In this document: piece by piece, positions 35,432 to 47,800 of the stretch
How positions within the stretch are numbered: position 1 is the stretch's first letter
Layout of the letters: each line of letters begins with the position of its first letter
Origin: Cudoniella acicularis
Lineage: Eukaryota; Ascomycota; Leotiomycetes; Helotiales; Helotiaceae
Reading direction: 5' to 3'
DNA length: 64,000 nt
NCBI GenBank assembly: GCA_013054445.1
Contig: JAAMPI010000064.1
Coordinates: 1-64,000, forward strand
The notes under the pieces: model-generated
Seen by the model: only the letters and a program-made list of their open reading frames with translations
What the model was told of the DNA's origin: nothing
Databases searched by the model: none
Program-made: the position numbers and the translations under genes

Positions 35432-38400
35432 GGGGTTGATTGGATTTTTTGGACGGGGTTGGAAAGAAAATTGGACCTTGTAAATATATTCTTGTAATGT
35501 TTCTATGTGCCAAAGCATAAATCCAAAAATTGAGCAGAGAGCATTTGTGGTGGTTTATGTCATTTCGAGTGAATCGAGCGCATTTTGCAACGCGAACTGG
35601 ACATACATGACATTGCCCTTCCTAGGATAAGCAAAGCGAAGCAGCAACAACATACTGAGCAATCCAACCGTATTAAAAGCTCAGAAACAACCATGAAAAT
35701 CCTACTGGTTATTATGTCAGTTATTTAGTAGGATATTACACAGGTCGGAAAAATATTCCCGTGCAACTTCTCTCAACTCACAAGGCCCTTTCACTTCCAC
35801 GCAAATATAAGATTTGTTGCACTCCGCAATTTTATATTGGGTGCTGCTTTAATATAGGATGTTTCGCTGATTTAGCGAGGCATTGAGTTGTCCTATTCAA
35901 TGCAGAAGATAGTGGGGAGTTGTCGCTTTTTCGCTCTTCGCCTACTTGGCTTCTTACCTCTTCCTTTGTCGACATTTTGGGAATTTTGTTGCATTTAGTA
36001 TCGTGATACTGAATGCTACGCAAGCATACTCTCTTTATTGGCGTCTTAGAGGTTTGTAATAATAGTCAGTTCCTCTGATACTCTCCGCTTGCTTCATTAG
36101 CTTCTCTTTCACCTTCTTAACCTCGGACGAAATTTAAAGTTTTGTTGCACATCGTAATTAGTCGTCGGTGCTAACCGAGCCTTTTATAATTGCGAAAGCA
36201 GTGTATATTGTCTCTCTCTTTACTATTATTACCTTTTTGGCTTTGAGCCCCTCTTAAATCCACTGCTCCAGATGAAGGCAAAAAAGAAATTGCATTTCGC
36301 AACTTGACATCAGCCGCTGCTGTTAACCCTCGCTTAAGTCCTAAACCTAAAATAAACCTAATATTCAAAATATCCAAAAGAAGACCCATTCCCCCACTGC
36401 ATACCCCCCAGCAAGCAAGGAGGGAAGGGTAGGTATACAGTGGGGATTTTTATGGATCCGAGAAACTCGGCACATCAAGACAAACCACTATATTGATCGC
36501 CTTTCGCCTGGTTTCTCCGGCAGAGCATCCAGTAGGCCATAGGCCACCTGTCTCTTGGAAACAAAAGTTGCTTATTTGGTTATATATGTGATAGAGTGGG
36601 AAGGTGCTCAAACCGAGGTGGAACTGAGCGAGATTTTACTGATAACTCTCACTGACTCTCTTATCCTTCTGTTAAACCTCAGCTCGAAAGCCCGGCTGGA
36701 TGAATTTAACATTTTTGCTGGACATCATATATTGTTATATATACTAGCGCGTTGAAGCAACTTAGTTGTTTTATGTGGAACAATATTTTGAATTTCATCT
36801 AATCTCTTAGAGGAAGTGAGTAATCAGAAGAAGCCATAGCAAGCCCGGGCATACAGTATAATTGTCAGGAGTAAGCAAAGACGTGAAAAAATCCTATTAA
36901 TGGGCAATTTAGCGAGCGAATAGCGACTGTGGAATTAAGAAGGCGGTCAGATGTCAAGACTTGACTTGCTCTCTGCTGTTACGTTGCTTTTTGCGGAGTA
37001 GACTATAATTTTGTACGCAATATAACTGTATTTTATTTTATTTTAGCTAAGTGGAATTAAATTAATTAAATTCACTATCATATTAGCGTCGAGAGGGTGC
37101 AGCTAAGGAAAGTGCTAGAAAGGCGTTCCGGAAAGGGCGAAATTAGAAGAAGGATGGTTTCGCTTCTCCGTTGACACGTAATCGCACAAAACACTTCAAA
37201 TATCTCTACTAATATGGCGTATTATTAGAAAGGGAGAGAGGTCAGACTAACTTATCTTGTCTTCTTATGCTGATTTTTCAAGTTTTTGCACTTTTTAATT
37301 CGTAGCTATTTAATAATTTTCAAGTGTTTTGTACGCCTTTGCGGAGGAGGTCGCGCGAAAGCGGACAAGATTACTTGCTGAAATTACAGCATGCACATCC
37401 CTATAATTTCGACGCTTGGTCGCTAATCTACAGTGCACTAGTGCCTGTAAATTAGCGAGCAATAGTGCTGAGGATCACTGCCATTTCGCACGATTATCCT
37501 AATGCATTTTCAATTACGAAGCAATTGAATACTTGTATGTTCTCATTTGATTTCAATAACAAATAACAATGCGTACGTTGTTTAATTGTTTTAATTGACA
37601 TGCGCCAAAATAATGGTATTCCCGCTAATTCATAGCGTAAGAGTCCCTGTGGTGCAGCCAGTAGTCGCTAAATTATAGGGTTGCAATTCACTACAGCACC
37701 AACGTGAAATAACTTTAGAAGACTCAACGCCACTATCATAATTCATTTGCATACGTTTTAGGAGCGGAAAAAGCATCACTGGCGGTGGTGGCTTGCGACT
37801 TCGGGTGCAGGGACAAGACAGGATTATCTTCCTTTCCATGTTTGTCAGATGTTGGGATTAGTCTGCTAATTGAGCGCCGACAACACCTCGAAGAATAAAT
37901 ATTCTCTGGAGGTAAATAATCTCGAAAGCACCAGAGAATGATTTTAACTGTAAACCTATCTATCATCTATATAACTATTGTTATTTTTATTTGGTGGGCA
38001 TTTAGTTTGAAGTGTTTTATATGAGTCACCACGAAGCAAGCCGTGCGTGTTCTCATGCCAACAAAGAAACCGCCAGTTTATGAGAATTTATTGAACAATA
38101 CATGTTTGAATTTGGCCTTGACTCAAATTTCTCAAACCATCGGCCATGATAGAATCTGCATATGCAGTTCCTCAAGCCACCGGCACCCTGTTTCATTATC
38201 ACACAACGCCAGGAATTCTCAATCGTTTCTGTGATGTATACTTTGTACCGTCGCTGCCTTGAAGTGCATATTGTTGCGAGATGCACTTTCCATCCCCGAT
38301 CGGGAAGGATTCATGCATATGAAAAGGGAGCCGAGGAGCATCCCACAATAGGTTGATAACTGGGCCATCTCTGTGAAGCCCAGAATATACGGGCCAAAAT

Positions 38401-39237
38401 CACATGCAGGGAGAGGCCTCTCACCTGCAGAAATGCCTGTTGGCAACGAGGCAGCTTTCCAACTGTGTCACCTTGCACAACCAGCCAGCTGTTCAGCACG
38501 GAGGCACAACACCGTCTCTTGTCCTCCGTAAGACAAAAACTTTGCAAAGGATTCGTTGGTTCGGACAGAATGTTGGAAGTGTCAAGGATCTTCGGTAAGA
38601 GAGAAGAAAATGTCCGCCATTGAAGTTGGTTGGTCCAACCGCGTCCCTTCCCAATGCAAGCCTTCGGACGCCCAGAGATCACGCTTTAGGTGACAAATCG
38701 CAGGTTGGTTGCCTATGAACATGTGCGAATCGTAAGAAAGTACATGTGCTGTTTCCAAGTACTCACGCATCGGGAAATTGCCGTTCCTTCAGCCCTGTAG
38801 TGCTACTTCTCGTTGATGGCTTTTCAGCCGTCGACTTGTGAGTTCAGACGATTGGACATGTCGCATCTGAAATCGGTGTGGTGAAACACCGGTAGTTATC
38901 CTTTGATATGGGCGCCGTGTGGTGGCGTGGTGGGGGCGGTAGTGGGGGCCATATCGGGGGGGGTTGTTCGACGACGACGAGATAGGAAATATTGCACGCT
39001 GGAGGGGGAAGTTGTTCTATTTTCGACCTCTTAAATGTCCGTAGTTTTAATATGGTGTGCATTGGACTCGCGGCACGGAAGAAAACCATATCAGACGAAG
39101 GTATGTGGGTGCAGTGTGCACACGTGGAAGGAGGGGGTTTGTAGGAGGGATTTTGGCAGGTGGTGTGCTGAAATATATTAATTGCATGCAAGTGTAAACT
39201 TAGAAGGCTGGCAACCGCGAAGTGTGATGTACCCTTG
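35432..39237. other. Gene-empty, AT-rich region of 3.8 kb
   Basis: No gene on either strand. Open frames are under 125 codons and lack motifs. Recurrent words TTTAGCGA/TCGCTAAA appear at about 35872, 36908, 37421, 37451 and 37659, and AAACACTTCAAA/TTTGAAGTGTTTT at about 37190 and 38010. I read this as worn repeat DNA. The right end (38900-38970) is G-rich. Confidence 0.45.
37421..37457. repeat. Near-perfect 37-nt palindrome
   Basis: CGCTAATCTACAG pairs with CTGTAAATTAGCG around the self-complementary centre GCACTAGTGC; one mismatch and one unpaired base. It would form a strong cruciform. Probably a footprint of a short inverted-repeat element. Confidence 0.6.
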
Positions 39238-41639
39238 CTACTTCGTCCATACCACAATCCAGTTCAGAAATGTCCGCCCGTTCTCTTTTGTGAAACCCTC
39301 ATCTGGGAATTCCAATCTGCCTTTGCGGGTTTCGCTCGCAACTTGAATACAGTTCCTCAAATCGTTGCTTCTTTCTGGACCCCAATTTTTAAAGTTAAAT
39401 CCGTGTTTTCGGATCTTGTAACCCACTAGGAGTAATATGAAGACGGGTACCTGACATTGTTAGCTTGAAGTTCCCGTGTTGAGTATTTTCAATACTTACG
39501 CTGATGTATGAGGAGATGAATCTTCGAGTATCGAAAGGCCGCTCTAAAAATGCCCCAATACCGTTGAAAATTACCAAAAGAAAACACGAGACCATTCCAT
39601 AGCATGCTTTGAGCCATTGTCCGTGCGATTTATAAGGGTATCGAGGATGATTGCGATCGTAGCAGGCAAGTTGAGCTTCGGAAGCGTTTCCGTAGAGTTT
39701 GGCGTCTTCCAACGTTTTGAAGAAACATAGATAGGTTGCACAAATGACGACATATACAATAAGGCAAGAAACTGTGCAGTTTGAGGCTAGTTCACTCAAC
39801 CTCTGGGTAATTGTTAGTGTTTGATCTGGAGTTTCAATCTTCTAAGGCTTGTTGGAGTTTGAACTTACCTCTCCAGGCGCGCCCGTACGACCCATAAATC
39901 CTATAAGCATCATAGCAGCAGTAGCAAGCACCGCTCTTACAGGTACACCTGAATGGCAATGTTTCAACCTTGATGTAATGAAGTCTGGACCAGTCTGATC
40001 TCGAAGCGCCAATGTGTGCAAAACTCTCGACGCCACATACATACTGTTTATTGCACATGTGAAGCTTGAGAAGACGAAGATTGCGTTGAAGAAGTGAGCC
40101 GCTGCTGGTATTCCTGCCTCAACAACTGCGATGACGAATACTGAATGCGAGCCGACAGATTGACCTTGGCCATTGATGAAAGGATGATCCATGGGAACCA
40201 CAAAAGAAGCGGCAAGAACTGCAAGAGAATATAACGTAATGATGCGTATATTAATCTTTCGTGCAGCCATTTTCATGCTTTCTGCGTCGGCGAGCGCTCG
40301 ACTTTCGGCAGCTGTACCAACAACGATATCCATCCCGATATAAGCGAACATGATATTGACGAATGTCGTCCTTTATAACATATTAGCAGAGAGCAGAAGC
40401 TTTGAGGGGTATTGCCTACCAGACTCCCAGAAAGCTTCCAACCCCACCCGTAATGGTACGTTGTAAGTTGCCATTTTCATCCTTTACATTATAATTTGTG
40501 TTGAAGAAAGAGTAAGGGGAGTTCCAATCTTTACACATGTGTTAACTTGATTGCATATTGACTTTTAAAAGTCCTGAAATAATACACTTACTTTTTGCCC
40601 TGATGGGTTGATCATAATAAGCATCTTTCCGGGCTGTTTTCAAAGTTGTCAGTATGGTGCGAGACTCCAAGAACGGAAAGCAATACGCACGATTCATGGT
40701 ATCAAGGACCACCATAAGTACGATGAGCATCGTGATGAAGGTCAATTTGATACTTCCAAAAATGTATTCAAATTCTCCAAAGTACTGTTGTATATTGTGA
40801 GCTACCTTTTAGTGGAACTAGAGTCACAGGTTGCTTCTTACCTTCACAGGAAGCATATTAATGCTGACTACTATTACTAGAAACAGAGCAATCCAGACTG
40901 CAGCATCGGTATTACTCCCAACTACCCAGTTCAAGTAAGTCCTTCCGTCGTCATACTTAAAAGCGACTGTGTTTGAGAGAGCGACCAATTCGTCGGCGGC
41001 AAGAACAGCGTAGGCAAACCAGTACATCCATCCAACGGCAAATCCGATACCTCTGTCAAGATATCGTCGGGGAAATTCCATTACTGGCGCATTGACAGGC
41101 ATTAAAGCAGTCATCTCTCCCAAGCACGAGATTACTGAAGATATCACAGTCCCAACTAGTATGTAACTCAAAACAGCTCCACCTGGTCCGGCAGAAGCGA
41201 TTGACTTGCCACTCCCGAGGAAAAGACCATTCCCGATGGTGCTAAAAAGCATTATTATGGATGCTAGGGAGTTGGGTTCAATGGCAGGACTTACCCAGAG
41301 AAAGCAATCATCTATATTTTAACAGCACAAGAATCAGCAACACAGCGACATTTCTCAAAATTCAATTCAACAAACATAATCGGAGCTTACATTAATGTGC
41401 CTCTCCTTCAGAACTCTCCTATGGAGTATTAGCGTCGACCAGATTCATTAAGCATAAGTTTGTGGTTCTTACCACAGACTCTCCCCCCTACGCTCTCGCC
41501 GATCTTCAACGTATACAGGCTCATCGATAGAAGGAGCACGGTGAAATGGCTCCGGACTTGCTGTTGATTGAGTAGGTGTCGCGTCATACTCAAAGATCTG
41601 TGGGAAGACGGCTTCTGGTGCTTTTTCGTGTTGGTCCAT
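39238..41639 (-). CDS. Amino-acid permease (fungal YAT/AAP family)
   Basis: A plasma-membrane proton-coupled amino-acid importer; specificity not deducible. Ten exons: 41639-41473, 41418-41391, 41311-41295, 41241-40842, 40784-40691, 40633-40592, 40528-40420, 40370-39869, 39802-39500, 39450-39238, giving 624 residues with no fault. The family start RHINMIAFSGTIGNGLFLGSG is assembled from four exons, two of them only 28 and 17 nt. Further blocks are GPGGAVLSYILVG, ALMPVNAPVMEFPRRY, FVNIMFAYIGMD, ASRVLHTLALRDQTG and a dozen membrane helices; the C-terminal tail (FTKENGRTFLNW) is cytosolic. The joint between exons 5 and 6 is the least certain. Divergent from the WD40-like gene, with 1.26 kb between starts. 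Confidence 0.87.
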
Positions 41640-42898
41640 GATGATGGCATCGAGGGTCAATGAATTTTCACATCCCGCTCGAGGCCAGCAGACTCGGGAT
41701 GATTATTATAAAATCGATCCCTATCATTGTTGGACAGAGGGGCTGCAGCATCGTGGCACAGCCCTGATACAAGGAGGCCTGCTGAAGGCGTTCCGTTCCC
41801 CGTAAGAACGGGGAAATCAGAGCGGGCCCTGCGGACACCCACGTCGAGCCAGCCTGCGGGTTACACAACAACCAATACTATTCTGCACATCATTCTGAAC
41901 CAACAGAAAGCACCAAAATAGTCGAGATCGTGGCGGCCAGGAATGCCACAACCTGTAAACTTGTATTTGGGAATAGGAAACCGATCCTTCTGCTGCTCAG
42001 CTCGAACTCCATTTCTTCTCCGAATCCTCAGGACTCTCAGGGCCTGAACTCTTCGCGCTATCGACAAGCTGGGCATTGCCAATAGCGCTCTCTGCAGCAG
42101 ATAACAACCTTGAAATGATTTGCGCATGATCCCGGGCGGTCTGATCATCCGTTCTCGGGTGAAGACAAGGGCTCGGTTGAATCGAAAACCAGCCAATCAA
42201 AGACCAAAATGGCCCCGGGAAAACCGCGGCCTGCCGGGCCTGAGCGACTAAAGGGTAGTTGACCGAGGCCGATTTCCAACGACATTTCACCAACTGAAGG
42301 TCTAGCAGCAGGCTAGAGCAGTCTGTACCACGTCGCCTTTTCCGGAATGCTCAGTCCTGGCACTTGCACACGACCAGGACATGTACATGGAGATGTACAC
42401 AGTACACGAAGACCCATAGCCTATGGCCCAATCTCGAATCGCTGACTGCTTGCAGCAATCAGCAACCCACTTGGCATTGACGAGCTGTGAATGTTCACTG
42501 GTCATTGCTGCAGCGCTGCACCACCTTCCCGTTGTTCCAACCCTCAGCTTCATCTGGACATGATGTACAACGTTCTGCAACCCCCGGGGTACACGTCTTC
42601 ATCGAGTTAAGGTTCAGCATGGCACCCCAGAAGCAACAGCTCGCTGCCTCAGCCTTCCAGCGAGTGCTGAGTGACCACAGCAGCCACCCACATCCATCGG
42701 CATCATGGCGCGCATCGATCGTCGGTGCCTTCGTCAGAAAAAAACACACAGGACAGCGTCAACAACACCCTGAAAATCTCATGCCGCATTGATTCTTGCT
42801 AGGAATTTTATAGATTTGAGACTCGAATAACAGCCGAGATTGGCGCGACTCTCTCATTCTGGAGCTAGCATATGTAGCTCACAGCGCCCCCGGGCCAG
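41640..42898. other. Divergent promoter region, GC-richer than its surroundings
   Basis: Between the permease and WD40-like starts. Open frames on both strands at 41700-42790 look like chance consequences of higher GC: no splice pattern, no motif. Likely holds regulatory sites for both genes; GATA words are scattered but not clustered enough to call. Confidence 0.4.
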
Positions 42899-45800
42899 AT
42901 GGCAGCGCCCGCTTCAGCCTCGTCGTCACTATTTATGCGCCTCACGAATGTGTGGAGGCACTTGGTCCTTAGGAGCGACATTGACACGATAGTTCTCGAA
43001 TTGCTTGGCGCCTTCTCGCTGGAGAAGATATACTCCGAGGGGCACAAAGAGACCTATCAACACTTAACGATTTCGCTGCTTGCTCAACTCAACTCCATCT
43101 TCAACATTCAACGACTTTCACTACCCTCCGAAAATCTACAGATAGGATGGTACCTGGGATATCTCGTTAGCTGGGAGGTGACTCTGAGGACGGTAGAGTT
43201 TGTTTTACAAACGGTTGTTGAAGCAAGAGAAAGTTTATGGGAGGTTGAAGCCCTCCGAGATAAATACCTGGCCGAATTTTTGCTGTCTGCTCTCCGGGTA
43301 TTGACACTTCATCCCAAAGCTCCCACAAACCAGCGGGCAAAGGATCGAAGAGACCGGTTCGCACGGGTTCATCGATCGCTGGAGCGTGTTTTTGATAGTT
43401 ACCCAGGACAAAAATCTTTCCTTCTGCTGGTGTGCAGAGAAGTCACAGACTCGTTGCGGACCGACCCCGATTCCCTTGCTCTGCCCCCTGGATTGAAGTA
43501 TGGGCTGCCGAATCTTGCTTCAGAGTTAGTAAGTACGAGTTATCCTTTAGTGGATAACCAAACCGTGATAACTAATATCAATCTGGATAGTATCCGCTCG
43601 CTGACAGTTTGTCCTCCCAAAACATTTCCACAATTGTGACGCACAATGGCTTCTCGAACGACTGGCTGCCACAATTCTTGGCTCTGCGAGATATATCTCT
43701 TTTCGTTGTCGGGGCATCAGTGCAATACGTGGCAAATAGGGATAGTCGGGAGGTGCGATTGCAGGCCTCATCGGCAAGAGCTCGAAATGCGGTATTGCAA
43801 GCCCTAGATGGCCTGCGGTTGCCAAATCATTTATCGAGAGTTGACCTGATATCCACCTTCAGCGAGCTATACCGCATTATTCTCCCCGAGACACCTAGCC
43901 TACGCAGACCTTCCTCGGAAGCGAATATGGATGAGAGTGAATTGGACGCGTTGGACGCTCTTTGTTTGAAGCTTGGAGACCGCCAGGTGATACAGCGAAT
44001 GAGCGACCGAGATATGATGAAGGGCATGTCAGATATAACCAAAAAGATCGCTTTGCTTAACGATCCAAATGGTCAATTTGGAGCGTCCCGTCCAAGGTTG
44101 TACTCAATGAACTGTGAGAATTGTCATTTGGTTGGAGATGCCCAATTAAGAAATTCTGGGCACTTGAAATATCCTGTATGTGTTTAAGAGCTCTCTGCTC
44201 CTATTTTAGCCCGCGGTTTTTGACATTACTCGCTTGATGGAAACTTGCTTTGGGCCATAACTAATGCTTAGACCTAGGCTGACACAACCGAAAATGCGGA
44301 AGCTCTTCTCCCCGCTAATTCGAAATGCTTCGTCTGCGGAAAAGCTGTGACTATGATGCGCGAGATCTCAATCGTTCGCCAAATTTGGGAGCAGCTCAAG
44401 CCTCTTGAGCCCAATGCTGATACAATCAATGTGGAGAGGCATCTACCAAATCAATTTCAGCAAGCACCCCCAAAGCTTGAAACCGGAGTGCTCTTCAGCC
44501 CTAGCTATGGTAATATTCTAGCAACAGGACACAGTTCCTTCGACGCCCACTCTACACCTCCTCGACAGACTTCCCCAGAAAGGTCTCGGTCTAATCCTAA
44601 TACCCACTTGTCTCCAGTGTCTCCAGGTTTCCGTCAAATACCAGACGCCTCTAGAGCAGAATCATCATCCGACTGTGGTACCTCCAAAGATGGTCCGGCT
44701 TATGGAACATTACCGCAGCTGGAACCTATTCGAAGTCCGCCATACTCTCCCGATGTAATAAGCAGCCCTTCCTCGAGTCGAAAAAGACTCGAGTCGATGT
44801 CTTCGGGCATGTCTTTTGAACCTATTCCGCCTATTAGAAGTCGAACAATTCCATTAGTTGCACCTCCTGAGAAGAGCAAAAACAAATGGAGAAGTAGGTT
44901 TGGATCCAAAAGAGAGTCAGTGAGTGCATCTGGTGACTCTAGCTCACTATCATCGACAATGCTTGAATCGCAACGCTTGGAAGAAATCTCTTTGAAGACC
45001 TTAATTAATCAACCAAAAAAGACGGTCAGAGGGAAAAGCGCCAAGAACGTCAATGTTTACCTGTCCAAAAATTCTGCATATGCTCTTTTTTGGAATCAGT
45101 TTTCAATATATGTTTGGGATATCGGAACCTCTCCTCCGACAATGGGTCGAGCTGTTGCAACGGAGAGTACTTGCGTACTAGCTGTGGTGTCTAAGGTGTT
45201 CTTGGCATATATTATTGGGACTCGAGACCAAAAGCTTACCGTAAGTGGTTCGCACCAGCCAAACTGGCTATTGCTGATCAAGTTTAAACAGTTGCGTATC
45301 GTCAATCTCATCCAACCCGCTGTTCCCGTAGTCGAATACCGCATGTCATCATCATTATGGTGCAGAAGCATAAGTATTTGCCCAAAAGAGAATTACGTTG
45401 TGGTTGGTTTTGACAACTCTATTGTTCGCTTTTTTTCAACGTCAAATTCTGGAGAACCTCCACGAGAAGATCACCTCCACATTCGATATCACCCCGAGTG
45501 TAAAGATTGTCAGCCGGTGGAGACTCTTTCTTTCTCAAATGATGGGTTGGTTCTCCTCGCGAGTACAAGAAGCGCAAAAAGCGGTACGATCCAGGTCTAT
45601 TTATGGCGGTACCCATTTTTGAGCTTTGAAGAAGTCACCACCTGTCGCTATCAAGTGCCTCTACACGAATCAGAAGATGGTGGGATCACTTCTACTATTT
45701 TTCGCGCTGGAGATAGCCTTGAGGAGAATTTGATTTGCATAACGTCTTGGACGCAAAGTGGAGTCCCAATTCTGGTTCAGCCTAAGGATGGACACAAGAG

Positions 45801-46350
45801 CGAAATCAGGACGGAAATATCGAATAGACAAAGCAAACTTGGCAACCGGATTCAGACGGCTGCTTTTTCGTCATCGGGCAAGGACCTTGCCATTGTCAAC
45901 GATAAAGGCGACTTGTATAAGATCTCCAATCTGAATTCAAATCCTATGAATATCAAGAAGATTGCAACATCTGGGGAATTGACTGCGAGATCAGAATCTT
46001 TGGCAATGGCATTTGTGACGCTCCCTGATGAGGAAGCGATCGTGCTGGCATGGGCAGATACATCTAAAGGAGCGGGTTTCATCAAGAAGATACCCACCTC
46101 ATCATACGTAAGTGCCTCCAAAATTTAGCATTAATTTGCTTGGACGAAACTGATATTTTGATTGCCCAAATAGCAAGGGGACCAATCCATGCAACCCATT
46201 ACGCAAACGATTCCCGAGAGTCCCAAATATGAATTGGCCGTAAACAATATAGATCCACCTCCGCCTCCAGTCGAGTTAGTTTCGCCCGACACACCGTCGA
46301 TGTTAAAATCCATAGAAGGATTGGGATTACCAAAAGATAGTTTTCTTTAG
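42899..46350 (+). CDS. Large WD40-like fungal protein
   Basis: Conserved ascomycete type of unknown role. Exons 42899-43528, 43591-44175, 44278-45240, 45292-46107, 46174-46350 give 1056 residues. The N-terminal ~400 residues are helical and contain two CxxC pairs (CENC, CFVC) split by intron 2, which may bind one zinc. Then comes a Ser/Pro-rich disordered stretch (about 440-590) and a C-terminal half with beta-propeller signs: ALFWNQFSIYVWDI, ISICPKENYVVVGFDNSIVRFF, LSFSNDGLVLLAS, AAFSSSGKDLAIVNDKGDLY. The propeller seems degenerate, about six blades. Intron 3 (45241-45291) is 51 nt and stop-free, so a retained form would add 17 residues. The tail has a PPPPPV run. No faults. Confidence 0.78.
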
Positions 46351-46669
46351 CCTTTCCAAAGTCCAGGAATTGCTAAAGTTCGAGCCTTCAAGACACCCGG
46401 TCAATGTATGACCAGTGATACCGCGCAAAAATAGTAGAAGGATAGGTGGAATGCATGATGTCTTATGGCATTTATAGACTAGCATTAAAAGCTCACTCTA
46501 GCTTAAACCGTAATATATTATTTTTTGGGGCACCGAATACCTAGATATCGCTACATGGCTCTCGACTGCTCTACTTGATAATCAGATTTCGACCTTTTGC
46601 ATCTTTGAGCTGAACCAACTTCAGTGTGGATGAAATCAATTCATTCGGTCACAGTGGACACCGATCTAT
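46351..46669. other. Short 3' spacer
   Basis: 3' region of the WD40-like gene and of the dehydrogenase fragment on the other strand. No gene. Confidence 0.4.
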
Positions 46670-47800
46670 TTACTTGAAGCAAATCCAGCCCCACCCACAA
46701 CCGGCATAGTAGGAATCCATTTCATCTGCAACAACTTCTCCTTCTCAGTCCTCTCTTGATGTTTCTCCAGCTCTTCCATATCCCAATTCACGCTTACGAG
46801 CTGGCCTTTGAGGTAATCCGCGCGCGACTACGTCAAGTACAACATCAAGTGGCCCATCCTATTCAACCTCCCTTTCTGCAAAAAAAACATACCAATCCAT
46901 CCACCCCCTGATAAAAAGGCAGCAGCAAAAGTCTGGACCCAAGCCAAAGCATCAGGAGTCGTGCTCACAAGCCGACGATTGAATCTCCTCAACGGAGTCG
47001 CTACATCTTTACGAGCTTTGAATACCGAAACAAAGATTCTGGCAGTGCAGGCAGATATCAGCGTTGAGAAAGATGTCGAGAACCTTTTTGCGGAAGTGGT
47101 GAAGGTGTTTGGAATGCCAGGTGATTATGTGCTTGCTAATGCGGGAGTGTTTCTTGGTGGCTCGGAGAGGATTGGGGTGGTGGGTGGTGGGTGGTGAGGT
47201 GTTTTGGAAGCATTATGTGAATTTACTCCGGTTTTGTTGCAGAGGAGAAGAAGGATTCACGGGAGTAGAGCGTGTAGAATTGAGGTTGAAGTGTTGACAG
47301 AAAATAGGAAGTCCATATGAAGAAACTATACAACACAATCCACCACTTCACTCGAAGCCAACCAGACCTAAGCAAGCCAGTTGGCACAATCGTTGCCGTG
47401 AACGCCGGCTTCGCGGGTATGATCTAACCGGGACTATGCGCATATTCAACTTCCAAATTTGCTGCAAATTGGATTGTGAAGTATACTCAAAGCGGTAAGT
47501 AAAGCACGTCTGCGCACTTGACAAGTACCGACTAGTGACAACCAAGGGAAGAATACCCCACCCTCCGAACCTTCACAGTCCTCCCAGGCATTTCTATGAC
47601 AGATATGGTTCTCAAAGATGCTGCCCCGTCCGCAAAAGATGATGCGCGCTCACGGGGATGGTGGTGCTTACAGCGCCGATTCCGGTTCCTCCCCCGGTGG
47701 TTACGGTGATCTTTCTTTTTTTCGAGTTGGCGAGTGAGAAGGGGGAGAGGAAGGGGTAGGTGTAGGTGTTCGGGTCGAGGGGGGTTGCGGATGTCATCAT
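46670..47800 (-). pseudogene. Short-chain dehydrogenase gene with inverted central segment
   Basis: An NAD(P)-dependent SDR. The N-terminal exon is on the minus strand (47800-47672): a lead, then KITVTTGGGTGIGA with the TGxxxGIG cofactor motif, ending at a good donor GTAAGC. The C-terminal part is also on the minus strand (about 46823-46670): RADYLKGQLVSVNWDMEELE, ending in TAA. The core between them lies on the plus strand (46919 to about 47640): an acceptor at 46917-46918, then AKVWTQAKASGVVLTSRR, VLANAG, the catalytic YSTSK near 47449, and LPGISMTDMVL. Re-inverting 46.83-47.65 kb would restore one gene with intron 1 at the first breakpoint. Both breakpoints contain GCGCG. The core also has a TAA near 47427 and a messy stretch near 47170-47320. 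Confidence 0.72.

Noticed and set aside
42487..42792. Open frames on both strands in the divergent promoter
   Set aside because: Overlap each other in GC-richer DNA, lack motifs, splice sites and hydrophobic patterning.
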